Of a stretch of DNA of 64,000 bases, positions 45,876 to 57,689 are shown piece after piece. A program made the translations under genes and the position numbers. Position 1 is the first letter of the stretch; each line of letters opens with the position of its first letter. The stretch spans positions 258,225-322,224 of the forward strand of contig KB722762.1 of the NCBI GenBank assembly GCA_000349905.1, read 5' to 3'. Below the pieces are notes generated by a model. It did not search any database, was not told the origin of the DNA, and was given only the letters and a program-made list of their open reading frames with translations. Source of the stretch: Volvariella volvacea V23 (taxonomy: Eukaryota; Basidiomycota; Agaricomycetes; Agaricales; Pluteaceae).

Positions 45876-47866
45876 TTAGGTAGCGGTGTAAACAATAATC
45901 TTGTCCAAATCAGCAGCGTAACCTAGATATTGTTATCATTAATAATCCTTTCCAAGGAAGGGAGTGGATAGCTACGCACTGTTTTGGTTAGCGGAGAAAG
46001 TGAGCGAGTTGGCACCGCTTCGGAGGTTGAGCTTGACTGGAACGGAGAGAACGACGTGGCCTCCTCCTGAGCTGGGTTGGTCCACGATGACACTTGCGCC
46101 TCCGTTGACGCTTTGAGTTTCTGCGTATGAGTGCTACACATGGAATACAACTACGGTGTGGACTCACCTAACAGTCGTATTTCTCCACGTTGAATCCCCT
46201 AGCACCCCACCATCAGAGGGATTTCAAGTAAAGGCAGTGGTTGCACTCACCGTTAGCATAATACAACGCAACCCACTGATCCCTGCCAGCCCCCTGCACA
46301 TTGTTAATCGTCACACTCCCTCCATGGCCCAACCACCCCACCGCTCTCCCTCCACTAAACGACCCATCCGACAACAACTGCGAGCTCCCACTCAACGTCC
46401 CGCTCTCCGCCTCATACGTCGTCCCAGTTGCAACGCTGTATGTTCCACTCGACAGATTCACGCTCCACACGTCTGCGGGGACGATCGAGGGAACACCGGA
46501 GGAGGAGAAGGAGAGCGGCCACCATTGGTAGCGGCTGCTGCCGAGGAGGGAGGGGCGCCAGCGGTCGCCCATGTAGATGGCGAAGGAGGAGGAGATGGGG
46601 AGGTCGAAGGTGTTTTGGGAGAAGTAGGTGCGTGTGGAGGGTGGGGCAATGTCGGCTTGGGAGGACCATGGGCCTGAGAGGGACTGGAAAGGTGGGTGGG
46701 ATTGTGTCAGGGATTGGGTATATGTGGTAGGGAGTGTCTCACGTTTGCAGTGAAATACTTGTTGGGGTTGGGATCCCAGCCCGTGGTGTGAGATGCGAAG
46801 AGGTAGTAGACCTACGAGGGATTAGGATGGCGAGCTACGAGATTGCTAGTCACTGACCCCGTTCCGCTTTATGATACCTGGAGACTCGAGTGTAGAGCCT
46901 GCGATAGTTGTCAGGTAAGGTACGGTGACCACCCCGCATTTTTGGAAGTCTTACCAGATAACTGTGCAACCTGGGTGCTGACGTTGTAGTAATTGGAATC
47001 GAGCCTCGAGATCTTAAAGTTCTGATTGTTATCCGAGGCATAAAGTAGGTATGCTGTTCCATCGTCTGTTCCCAATGTCAGTCTAAAAAATTTTGTGAGT
47101 AACTCTGAGAGACCTTGCCTTCTTGGAAGAGTCCCATATCTCTGGAATCTGCGCCGAAAGGCTTGAAGCTCGATCTGTAGGTGAAGGGACCACATGGACT
47201 TCTTGCAGTAGCAACGCCAACTTGTGCAGCCCCGTAACTATAAGACGGTCGTTAGGAAATGTCCATGAGAAGGTGGCAAGGAACACACTTGGAACTGTCA
47301 GAGTGGAACCACATAACATATTCTCCTGTCTTTTATGCACTTGAGCGCCCGAGTGACGGCCAAGTCGACAAAGTCTATTACCTGTCGGTTATAAATAACT
47401 AACATCTACTGTGAGCTGACAGAACAGCGTATCTTCCGGATATAACATACCTTTAGGTCTCTCGACAATGTTTGAAGTTGAGATCGATGTTCCAGAGATT
47501 GGCGTCAATGCATCGTTTTGACGCGTCCAAGTAGTAAGATCGTTAGACTGTCCCAATCCCTCACTCAGCCCGCCGAAATCACGCAGAGAGAAACCTTACA
47601 GAGTAGCACGATACTGCGCGGAATAATCCACTATTGTGGGCCTTGTCCTCTCCATGCCAATAGAAAGTGGACCCGACCTATTGCAAGGATGGCATCAATA
47701 AAATAGGTGCATGATATGGTAGGAAGGAACATACCTTTAGGATCCCCCCTCCGTGGGCCTGGATGATGTTTCCACTTGTGTCAGTCCAAGTAGCCCCAGG
47801 AACGATGACTGCCGCTTGGGCAGCAACAGCTAACGAAACCAATGCCAGTAACTTATGTGCATTCAT
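45876..47866 (-). CDS. Secreted glycoside hydrolase family 43 with C-terminal CBM35-like domain (exo-1,3-galactanase type)
   Basis: Predicted extracellular plant cell-wall enzyme. A signal peptide MNAHKLLALVSLAVAAQAA precedes the propeller. The start of the fold reads WTDTSGNIIQAHGGGIL, with the likely general-base Asp and ligand His. Later blades show MGLFQEDDGTAYLLYASD and GSTLESPGIIKRNGVYYLF, with a candidate catalytic Glu, then FASHTTGWDPNPNKYF. This order is that of the GH43 group that includes exo-beta-1,3-galactanases. The C-terminal part, from about 46450, is a beta-sandwich carrying YEAESGTLSGSSQLLSDGSF, a CBM35-type opening, and ends YAADLDKIIVYTAT at 45876. Several introns of about 50-60 bases are present. 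It diverges from ROK1. Substrate assignment is by family pattern, not proof. Confidence 0.85.
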
Positions 47867-48557
47867 GTTTAGTGGGGGACAAGGATAGGTATTCCGGACC
47901 CTTGGTACGTAGTTTTATATACCATCCGGTTGATTGCGGGCAGGATTTTAGGTAAAGAAATGCCGTTCGCCATGTGCTAGTGAGGTTTTCCCGCTAAAGA
48001 ATCGCGAGCTCTAGGAGAACCAGAAGGTGCGAAGCTCAATCACGAGGTAGGTCCGAATGTTGCTGAGCGACATTGAATCTCAGAACACGAATTTGCATCG
48101 CCCTAGAGTGGAGGACAATCATCCAGGTTACTGATACGATTCTCGGTCTTATGCTTATTCTGAAGCAAACAGTTAAGCTGCTTGGCGTAGCTCGATGCCC
48201 TGCATAGACATCGGTAGAACTAGGAGACAGCAGGGGGAGTAGAGTGGTCTTTATGGCCCACAAAAGTTCGCATTACCTTCACCACTGGCAGATTGTCGGC
48301 GCCGTCGGAAACAATTTGTCGTTCGTGAGCAGATTCGGCGTTTCTCGCCTTCGCGCATGCTGCACCGTCTTACGCACCAGGCCTTGTGATCAGCCCCGAC
48401 CGTCGCGTCGTGCGAGTTAGAAGTCAATCAGGATCATTGGAATCGCGAGATGAGTTCTAATACAGAGTCGAGAGTAGCCGCCGGCCCGGAGAGCTATTAT
48501 GAGGTTGGATTACGTAACATTGAGATTTTTGCCTCTGTCTTCATCTGACCAGCTGCG
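47867..48557. promoter_or_regulatory. Divergent promoter region of the GH43 and ROK1 genes
   Basis: 690 bases between two start codons that point away from each other. No coding region is seen. On the minus strand a TATA-like ATATAAAAC (about 47914-47922) lies about 48 bases before the GH43 ATG. Nothing clear marks the ROK1 side. Confidence 0.45.
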
Positions 48558-50734
48558 ATGGAGGCATTCAAGCTACTGGCTCGAGGAGGCGCAAAGTTCG
48601 ACAAGAAAAAGTTTAAAAGAGATGTTGAACTGTTCAACGTAATGTTAGCTTCTATGTTGATTAGTTGTTGAATACTCATGGAAATGTGCACGTCCAGCAT
48701 ACAAAGTCAAAACCAGTGAAGACGTCTGGGCATTCGAGAGATGAAGACGAACTCCCGCCCGAGTTGGATTTCTTCAAGTATGCACAGGTTACTGGAGATA
48801 AACGGAAGGCATCTCGGAACGAAAAGACACCAGATGGGAAAAGGAGAAAGATAGATTCTGAAGCGGACGAAGAGGAAGTGGAGGAGGACCAGGAAGTCGA
48901 TGAGGATGAAGAAGAGGCGGAGAGTTCGGAGGAAAAGGATGGTGAAAATTGGGCGAAAAAGCCTATACGGCAACGTGTCACAACGAAAGGGACCAATGTA
49001 CCAAAGCACGCAGATTCATTTGAAGCTCTGAAGGACAGATACAATGTCTCTTCGCTGCTACTCTCGAACCTAACACAAAGCGGTTATCACGAACCAACTG
49101 GAATCCAGTCATACGGCATCCCAATTCTCTTAGAGGCATGCACCCTTCGCTTTTGACGAACTCGCAAGTGACCTTCTCCAGTCTAGGGACCTCGCTGCAA
49201 TTTCTCCAACTGGTACCGGAAAGACGCTATCTTATCTCCTTCCTATATTCGCTTCGCTCAAGGCTCCAGCGGCGAGTGCACAAGCACCAAGTACAGCAAG
49301 TTCTGGTGTTCGTGCACTCATTCTCGCGCCCACTCGTGAATTGGCACATCAGATACACAACGAGTGCCTGAAACTTGCTCAAGGACGAAAGTGGCGAATT
49401 GTTCTGTTTAGCAAAGCCACAGCAAGCACACTGACAGACAAGTCAGCTCGGGATAAAGTAGGTTCGTAGATTTGGCTTATGTACTTGACTGTGTTCTGAC
49501 CCTGCATAGATATCATCATTAGTACCCCATTGCGTTTGGTTGCTTCACTACAAGCTGGGGACTTGGAACTTGATAAGTGAGTGGTTGACATTGAGCCTCC
49601 ATTAGATATTGATCGTGGCTTCATAAGTGTTCGCCACCTTGTTTTGGATGAAGCAGACAGGATGCTAGACACAGAATTCCTTCCTCAGGTGGAAGAAATC
49701 GTTGCATCATGTACACATACAAGCATACAAAAGGCCGTTTTCAGTGCAACGCTACCTGCTGGCGCGGAAAAAATTGCAATGGACATGCTTCGCGACCCGA
49801 TACGCGTTGTAGTCGGCCTCAAGTAAGCGTCTAACAACCTCTCGCAACGATTTGAGAGCGCATCGTATTTTTTCAGAGATACTCCGCTTCCCCTAATAGC
49901 CCAATCACTCACATATACCCGAGATGACGCATCAAAACTCCCCGCTCTGCTATCATATCTGGCACACCCTTACAACCCGCCTGTACTAATATTCACATCC
50001 ACCCAACCGCGCGCGTCGTCTCTTTCGGAGGAATTAACTCTAAATGGGACTCCTAATGTAGACTGTCTACATGCCGGAATGACCAAAAAGGAACGGGAGG
50101 ATGCTATCAATCGGATGAGGAAGGGTGAAAGCTGGGTTATGATCACCACGGAGGTCATGGCTCGTGGTATGGACTTTAAGGGTGTGCGAGAGGTGATCAA
50201 TTATGATTTCCCTACGAGCGTTCAAAGTTACGTCCATCGAGTTGGTGAGTGGGCAGCTCTTCCCAGAGTGGCTTATGGCTTACAAGAAGTAAGGCCGTAC
50301 CGGGCGAATGGGCCGAGAAGGCAAAGCGACAACATTTTTCACAGACGAAGATGCGCCATATCTTAAACCGTGAGTCGTTGTTCAGTGTATTGGCGCCGTG
50401 TCCTCATCGGGTATTATAGAATCGCCAATGTACTACTTCAGTCTGGCTCTACTGTGCCCGAGTGGATATTGAAACTCCCGAAACCATCTAAAATGAAAAG
50501 AAAGATGATGGGCAAGGTAAAACGAGCGGAATATATCAACAACGCACGACGAATCGGGAGGAACGATGCTATTAAGAAGAGGTATGGCCTGAGATTTGGC
50601 TCATAAGCTTTGCAGTGCAACTAATGGCCATTAGGGATATGATTGCGGGCTCCAAACGGAGAAAAGAGAAGGAAAGGGCCACTCAATCGCATACTACAAA
50701 AGATATACAGTCGGAATCAGATGGGTCGTCATAG
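48558..50734 (+). CDS. ROK1: DEAD-box RNA helicase Rok1 (DDX52), 18S rRNA processing
   Basis: Nucleolar ATP-dependent RNA helicase for small-subunit assembly. The start MEAFKLLARGGAKFDKKKFK is typical of the family. A lysine- and glutamate-rich linker follows. The Q-motif segment is GYHEPTGIQSYGIPILLE. Walker A is SPTGTGKT, then APTRELAHQI, STPLRL, DEAD in LVLDEADRMLD, SATLPAGAE, and the C-terminal core ends VARGMDFKGV and then HR-x-G. The C-terminal tail is basic and reads DMIAGSKRRKEKERA before the stop at 50734. Introns of about 46-55 nt interrupt it. Between GIPILLE and SRDLAAIS the only join that keeps the family spacing uses a GC donor at 49136 and an AG at 49180-49181. A second very short intron of about 50 nt follows the DLELD codons near 49577. 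Confidence 0.9.
49136..49181 (+). other. Probable 46-nt GC-AG intron in ROK1
   Basis: Removing 49136-49181 joins LLE to SRDLAAISPTGTGKT in frame, with the residue spacing seen in Rok1 and DDX52. The donor is GAG|GCATGC, not GT, and the acceptor is CTCCAG. Without removal the frame ends at TGA at 49154-49156, just before Walker A. A single-base error is the alternative. Confidence 0.65.
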
Positions 50735-51618
50735 TTCTGGTGCCATTGCGATTCGGCGAAAACTTTCGTTGCGCCTCGTGTACTCTTATCCCTCTCAACC
50801 TTATTGTGTTATAGCACTGTTTCTGGTTTTAAAGGGACCTCATATTTGGACCCACACGAGAATATATGCTATTCTTGGCAATTCGCCGATCAGCAGCCTG
50901 GAACTCACAGCCCCTGTCGGGGTAGCGTCAACAATCCAGGAGGCATACCCTTCTATTGGACCCCTACTACATCGCGGACAATTGGAGGTAGCCTTAGTGG
51001 GAGCGGCTGCTGGAATTCACAGATTACGTTTGCGTTCAGACATTAGCACTGGACAAGCCTGTCTCATCCCACAACAGATGCAGCACAGATGTCGATGTCA
51101 ATATGAATTGTGGCTCTTTAGAATCGGATGGTGCGGGGGTTGGATTGCTTAGACCGTATAGGTTACTAGTGGAGAACATTTGATGCTAGCGAAGGTCAAG
51201 CATTTACACTCGTCAATCCTAACGCCAGTGCGCTCGGGCTTCTCATGTTTGTATTCAATTCACAGATCAAGTACAATGCTCTTTGCTACACGTGCACTTT
51301 TTACAGGGACGTTGGCATCCACCATCGCCTCTAGACACGTAAATCACTGAGCCCTCGCAACGCGGCATCGTGGTGAACAGGACGTCGTTATAATGGTGAC
51401 ACAGATTTCTAACCTTACTACGCAATTGAACAGATTCCTCTCAAAACACAAATGAATCCATCTTTGCTTTCCGGAGGTAATCACTGCCCCGGCACCTCTT
51501 TACATATTTCATCCAGCTGGATACTGGCTGACCGGTGATCTCGGATCGAGTTCTTTGAGGACGGTTGAGGAGATGGTCCTACTATAAATTAGATGCCTTT
51601 GTGGGTCCCTTTACTGCC
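50735..51618. other. Intergenic region before the HMG-box gene
   Basis: About 0.9 kb on the same strand as both neighbours. Short open frames (50804-51046 and others) lack any motif. It should hold the ROK1 3' UTR and the HMG promoter. No TATA box or RNA gene was recognised. Confidence 0.45.
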
Positions 51619-52736
51619 ATGCCCCCCTCACGAACAAATAAGCACACCCGCAGAGCATCGCAGAAACCAAGCAATGGTCAGGGTATGTGTGCTTGCAGTC
51701 ACTCACTGTCTTTGCTGTATTCAGTGGCATTCAAACTACCTCTGTAGAGATATCGCCCAAGGGAACGGATATCGAGGAGAGTGGTGGCCCAATAGAAATG
51801 AATGCACCCCGTCCTCCTAATGCATTCATGCTCTTTCGCTCAGACCAATGGGCGCAAGAGCTCGAGAGAGAAGGTGGACCCCTCACGAGAGACTCTCGAG
51901 AGTTCAGTCGAATCGTGGGCTATCTCTGGAAGAATGTCGTTAGCAAGGAGGTAAAGACAAGATATACGCGCATGGCGGAGGAAAGAATGAGGGAGCATCG
52001 ACAGCGGTTCCCTCACTGGCAGCTTGCCAATGCTCCTGGAAATCGGAGTCGTCCTCGACGTAGCCGTACCCAGAAGAAGAAAAATGAAGACCGAGGCTCG
52101 CATGATGGCTTGCACCATAATATCCATCACGATGGTATTATCACCCAACACTTCATCGAGGACAGTACCCCCGTCTGCGGTTATGATCCAATTTGCCCAA
52201 TCCGAATAGAGGTCGACACGGTACAGCCAGAGATAATCATCCCATCCTTGTACGTTCTCGATTTCCGGTGCTGTCAACGCATACAATTGAGCTGACGATG
52301 CAGGCCTCACACCCCCGTAATGCATGCGGAAAGCGGACAACCTTACTGGCACACCCCTCTCCAAACACCCCAACTTACTAGAGGCTATGCCCATCATGCC
52401 GGTTACGAGGACAATATCATGGAGATCGCCTCACCCGCATCTCCGTACGAATCGTTGGTTGCTACCCCACTCGCTGGCACGTTCCCAGAACCATGCCACA
52501 GCCCTATGCCATGGCAGGAGCGAGAGTATCTATCGCCTCTCACGCCAGTGATGCATTTGCCAATATACGAACACAATTATGACCCACAGCTTAGCGCGTG
52601 CAGCGATCAGTTCATGGGAGCGGTCACCGAACCTCAGGCACTCCAGAATCGCTGGGATCAAGCCTTGAAAAGTACGTTGGAGGTACCAAGTTCCTCCTTA
52701 TTCTCTGTTGGTTTTCCGCGTACGTTTGAGTTTTAA
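51619..52736 (+). CDS. HMG-box (MATA_HMG-type) transcription factor
   Basis: Predicted sequence-specific DNA-bending nuclear protein. Three exons join: 51619-51682, 51748-52249, 52304-52736. They total 999 nt, or 332 aa. The HMG box starts at APRPPNAFMLFRSDQW and continues through FSRIVGYLWKNVVSKEVK and RYTRMAEERMREHRQRFPHW, with the conserved aromatic and basic positions of the Ste11/Mat-type box. A basic stretch RSRPRRSRTQKKK follows and is a likely nuclear localisation signal. The rest is Pro/His/Ser-rich without motifs and may be an activation region. The start chosen gives a short basic leader (MPPSRTNKHTRRAS). The box type is used by fungal mating and stress regulators, but no homeodomain or pheromone genes are nearby, so I do not call a mating-type locus. 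Confidence 0.85.
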
Positions 52737-53065
52737 ATTATTGTTGTCTTTGTCATACGTTGTATTATTCTGCTATCGACCCTCAATGAGGCCCAGAATG
52801 TCGTCATCACATCAAGGTCCTTTTGTATCCTCACGAATCAGCCGGCCTTCTCACAACATCGTAACTGTCACCAAACAATGCACCGTGTATTGAAAATACA
52901 TTGATAACTGTTAATGCGAAAAAGAGCGAAACGCTATTGTTACAAAAAGGCCCCTGCCAATACATATACCATCGAGTTCAATTCTAACCCGTCTATCTAT
53001 CCAATCCAGGTCCCAATCATGATCATAACCAATAAATCAGTTGATTCCGAGTCATTTCGTTGAGC
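52737..53065. other. Convergent 3' intergenic region
   Basis: Just over 300 bases between the stops of the HMG gene (+) and the GH16 gene (-). It is AT-rich near 52735-52780 and again around 52890-52960, consistent with two 3' ends. No other feature is visible. Confidence 0.45.
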
Positions 53066-55015
53066 TTAATCCAGTTGGTATACCTTGACGCTGCCTATTT
53101 CCCAGTCTATTAATTTACGGATGACAGTGAACATCAGCGACAACTCGTTTTGGCTAGCACGGGGGAGGACTTACAGGCGTCACGGAACGCGTCTCCGTTA
53201 TTCCGAACGTACTCTTCACAAGTGGAGAATCCAGTCCGTTGCGCACAACTTTGCTCTTGGCCTGGGATGCCAGCGTCGTTCCAAACTCCTCCGGCCCAGT
53301 CACCACTACGACATAGCGTCAGCGTCCAATCGAACATGGGGGGACAAACGATAGGGGGGAGTGAATTGTACCCTGACTTACCATAGCGAGGTATTGATAA
53401 TGGCATGTTGGTCACGGAAGAATTGCTGAGGGTTACACTGGTCAGGAGGGAATCGCGCCATGGGACGTCCCCAAGTGTCGGGCAGAGGCGTCTCAGTCTG
53501 GATATCAACCGGGACCTGTCCAGCGGGGAAGAAATAAACCGCGATCCCTGTCTCGTCCCATTTCACTATAAAGGGAAGGGTTTAAAAAAATGCACGCGTA
53601 AAGGATGTATAGAGGGGAAAAGAAACTCACTGGCGTAGACACCACCGCCGTTCGCGTTGAACCCGGACCCGAAGGAGTTGCTCGACCGAGCTCTGATTCC
53701 ACAGCCTTGGTTGTCGGTTGTGTCGACGGCGCAGTTAGTCCCGTGGATTACGGTGCCTGTCATTCTCAGTTCGTCGGAGTTGGAGGAGGGAAGACGACAT
53801 CCCATGGAGGTATGGAGTGTTGCTTGGTTGTTGGTGTAGTCGTGGACTCCTTCGACGATGTCTATCTCGCCTCCATTTGGCCAGTTGGGACCTGAATATA
53901 TTGTATGAGGCGTCGAGAGAGGTTAGGACTTTGCTTTACCACATACCATTAGTCCAGAAGGCACTTTAGAATTGTTGTCAACACCACAGCAGGGGTACAA
54001 GCAATAAGGTACTCACGGCCATGTTCCACATCCCGTTGGCATATGTACAGCGTCCAAAATAAATATTGTAGGCCCATTGAACGTGGTGAACGTTGTTATT
54101 CTGACACTTTGTCGGTTTCCAGACACTCTTGGTGTGGTATCGACACGCATAACAGCATTTCCAGCAGAGTTAACCTCCAACATGCTATTTCGTCTCTAAA
54201 ACAGATGCATCAAGTCAGGATAATGATAGCTAGAAGGAAAGTGTGTTGGATCAAGTAAAGATCCGATACTTACAGCTGTAGCTTCGTCAACATACTGCAC
54301 AGTACCTGTACGGGAAAGGGTGAAATGAATTTCATGTCAGGGTTAGATTTCTATCATCGGGCTTCCAAGGAGAACGGAGTAATAACGAGGCAGAAAAGAA
54401 GTAAAACAACACCGTCTTGTACCGACAGGCGGTAATCTGAACACAGCATAATGCGGAGATACACTTACCGTGAGTAGGATCAGAATCCGTAAAGAACGAC
54501 CATCCATTGAAGAAATCTTGTCCCTCCTAATAAAGCACGTTAGTGAATGTAAGTTGGGATTGGTTGTTGCAACTTACATGGGCTTCCCTTAGCTTCCAAG
54601 GCGACGACGTAGGAACTGAGTTTGTGGGAAGAGGCCCCCCGGTATTCGCAACCGTGATAGTCCTCGTGGCCGTCCCTTGAATTACTGTAGTGAATACAGT
54701 AGTGCTGACGTTACCACCACCACTACCCCCTGCGCCGCCGCCGCTACTGCCACCACTATCCCCTGACGTGCCTGCTGGTCGGGTCTTGCAGTACACGACT
54801 TTGTTGCCCGAGGATAGGTGCTGCTGTTGATAGTTGCTGTCGTCGCGAGCGATGAGAAGTCCGCTGAACGCTATCCGAAGGTCACGAGCGAAACGATGTG
54901 AATGTCTAATGGCGACTTTGTGCGCACGGTCTATGAGATTTGCGGATGAAGGAGTGGGGAGATCCAGGATGAGGATGAAGAACAGAAGGGAGAGGGGGAG
55001 TAGGTTGAATTGCAT
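53066..55015 (-). CDS. GH16 endo-1,3(4)-beta-glucanase with N-terminal signal-anchor
   Basis: Laminarinase-type hydrolase acting on beta-1,3-glucan, either in wall remodelling or in glucan breakdown. Exon 1 (55015-54578) encodes MQFNLLPLSLLFFILILD, a long hydrophobic signal peptide or anchor. A Cys/Arg region and a Gly/Ser-rich linker follow. Exons 2 and 3 (54526-54469, 54305-54274) carry EGQDFFNGWSFFTDSDPTHG. The catalytic core reads NWPNGGEIDIVEGVHDYTNN near 53880, with the E-I-D-x-x-E nucleophile and acid/base pair. Downstream are FFPAGQVPVDI and SLWGDWAGGVWNDAGIPGQ. The final small exon adds YWEIGSVKVYQLD and stops at 53066. The joins at both ends are in phase. The Ser/Gly linker separates the anchor from the catalytic domain, a common layout of basidiomycete GH16 proteins. 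Confidence 0.88.
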
Positions 55016-57689
55016 GACTGATGGCGAAGAGTGAAAACCGAGACGAATGCTTGCTTAAGTTAAATGCCTTGGATGATTCGAATAATGATGGACGTTGCGC
55101 AGTGAATATGGAGACGGACTGAATGTGCGAGACTGGACTGGAATAGATTAGAAGACGGTCGAGGTGGCTGACAAAAACCGGAGAAGGAGGGGCTTGGGCA
55201 GAAAGAAAATTGAAAGGGTATGGAGAGGTAGATAAAGGGCTAGGGGCCAACGTTTGTTGCCTTGTGCTGAGAGGAACGAGGCCAGCAGCACACTTGGAAC
55301 CGACTGAGGCGGAAAAAGATAAAGAGGCGCCTTTGTCCCAACCAGAGGACCAGAGCGTCTAAACCAGGAAGCCAAAGGCTGAAGGAAGAGGAGTAGGTAG
55401 AAACACAAGTGCGAAAAGCAAAGTCACAAGAAAGGCGCGGTGGATGACAAGTGAGAGGTAGTTAAAAGGAGGGAAGAGATATCTTACCGAGAAATCCTGG
55501 AATATATTACAGCGCAGAGAATGGTAACACCGGCCGGCCGATATTCAAACTCGTGGCAGAAGATGGAATCGTCGTGTGAAAGGGTATGGGTAACGCGTGT
55601 TCAGACTCCAAAGACAGTAAATGTATCCTCTCCAAGCCTTCTTGGTATATACTCGTGCAACCTGTGCTGACGTCCCTGGTGAGTAGATGTGAATGGATGA
55701 CAGCACGGGAGGTGGGATGGAGGTGTGTGTGGGATGTCCGCCTGCCAGATATCCAGGTATCCGTGGAGAGAAAACCCAATCGAGAGGCGCGAGAACCGGG
55801 CTAGTCGCAAGAGGAAAGATGAGCGTGGAGACTTGGACACGAGGCTGAGATGCAGGTCCGGGATCACGGAATGGGAGAACCGATGATTTCGTGTCCCAAC
55901 GGCGCCTGTCCGTAGCTTGGTGGGGTGGATCCAGTCGTCGTGAAGCAGCGAGCCTTAGCCTTTTGTATCTCTTTCTGCAGTGCCGGTCGGCGAGCGCGTA
56001 ATTATCGTTACGGCGGGTGTCAAGCGGTCGTCAGATCGACGTATCCAAGCCTGCTTTTGTCCAGTTAGCCGTAACCACAAGGCAGGAGCAGGTACGGGCT
56101 TGCCTTTATACCAACACGGGTAGGGTGTAAGCAGCGGTATGGAGAGAAAACTGGTGGATCGCCATTTTCATTGTTCTCGGCGATTCAACTTGTTTTCCTG
56201 ACAGTTGTTGGTGCTGTTTGTTTTCCTTGGCTCATCATGCGGCTATACTCCGGGTGGCGTGGTGCACTCCCCAGACGCATAAATACATGCTCGCTTTGGA
56301 GGGTTTTCTGGCCGACGTACAGCGCTGGGTTGAACAAAGGTCGGATTGCTTTATTTTTATTGACCATCCGATTACAGGGATTTTCTCAATCCGCAGGGTC
56401 CAAGCGTTCCTGACGGAGCCTAAATAGCATTTAGGAGCATTTAATTTTGACTCTAACGAACGCCATCCAGGCCACCCCGGAATTGAGGGCATCGATGGCT
56501 TGCCGCGTTTACCAACGGTAACTCCATATCACTGCGACAAAGTTTGATTGATAGCCACAGAAGCTCAAGCCCACGTATTGGGGCTGTGGGTTGACAGGAC
56601 ATGCCATCGATCCCATCCTCGGGCACTCCAACCTTGCCTTTCCTAGAGTCCAGAGGTGCCTTTGCAGGCCACCGATTACCATCGGTGTGGGCACGTGGTA
56701 AACCAGTGGAGTGGGTAGTGCCAGTGCGGGCATTAACCCTTTACGAAGTACTGTAGGTGAGTAAGGGGAGGGCATGTCGAGTTGGAATTCCATTTCTACG
56801 CCAGAACTGAATTCCATCTCCACATGTCGCACTCGTTTGTATCATGTGCTGTCAGCCGCTGTATACGCCGCACACGTCAGGAGACTTGCAGCTGACCAGT
56901 CTTACGCATCGCAAAAAACATGAACATTTCAGGAAGCCGATAGCCAAAAATAAACGTGAGCATGAGCGGGGGGCGTCTCAGTACTGTCCGATTCGTAAAA
57001 CGTCTATAACCTATAGTATCACTTTCACAAGTACCAAATTCTTAAACGACATGAGAGCCACTAGCAAGGCATTATCAAGGTCATCACAACGTTACCAAAA
57101 AAAATAAGACCTGCACCAACGTCGATGTCAAATCTGAAAAAATAGGCCAATGCACCGGAAAAAGGAACGATATATATATACTCATCCATATGAACGATGA
57201 AGCACATCACATCATGGAGGCCGTAAGATGAACTGTAGCTGTAGCTGTAGGTGTAACTACTCAATAGGGAGAATAATACGCAAATGAAGAGAAAAAATGG
57301 GGGAGAAAAAAAGGCATGCAAACTGCAGGAAAAGGGTTTACATCTCGTCATCGTCAACCACCAACAACATATATCAAATGAAACAATCAATCATATATAT
57401 AGACGGCGAATAGAAAGAGCGAGTCTCGTCTTCGTGGTGTAGTCGACAAAGTCCTCCTCTTCTACAAGTTACAAGCATAAAACGTAGGTGGGGAGAGATA
57501 TAGAGTGGATGCCATGGGAGGATGTCGGTAAAAATGCACACAGGGGAGATGTAAATAAAACAATATGGTGAAGGAACAGAGTGAGAGCCGAGACAGAAAG
57601 AAGCCAGAGACAAAATGGAGAAATCGAGGAACAAGAGATGACATCGAAATCCCACCTCATACCTCATCGCGCGTCGCCAACGCTCACGA
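55016..57689. other. Gene-poor intergenic stretch
   Basis: About 2.7 kb with no gene I can support. The right part (about 57100-57690) is probably the long 3' UTR of VAC8. A GTAGCT microrepeat lies at 57233-57252 and TATA runs occur near 57171 and 57395. The left part (55016-55900) is the promoter side of the GH16 gene and is purine-rich on the + strand. Short open frames, for example 56171-56413, have no recognised family. No transposon ends were found. Confidence 0.45.

Noticed and set aside
49138..49371. Separate 77-codon frame inside ROK1
   Set aside because: It is the wrong frame across the Walker A exon. The helicase motifs read in another frame.
51619..52736. HMG-box gene as part of a mating-type locus
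   Set aside because: Basidiomycete mating type is set by homeodomain and pheromone/receptor genes, and none is present in the window.
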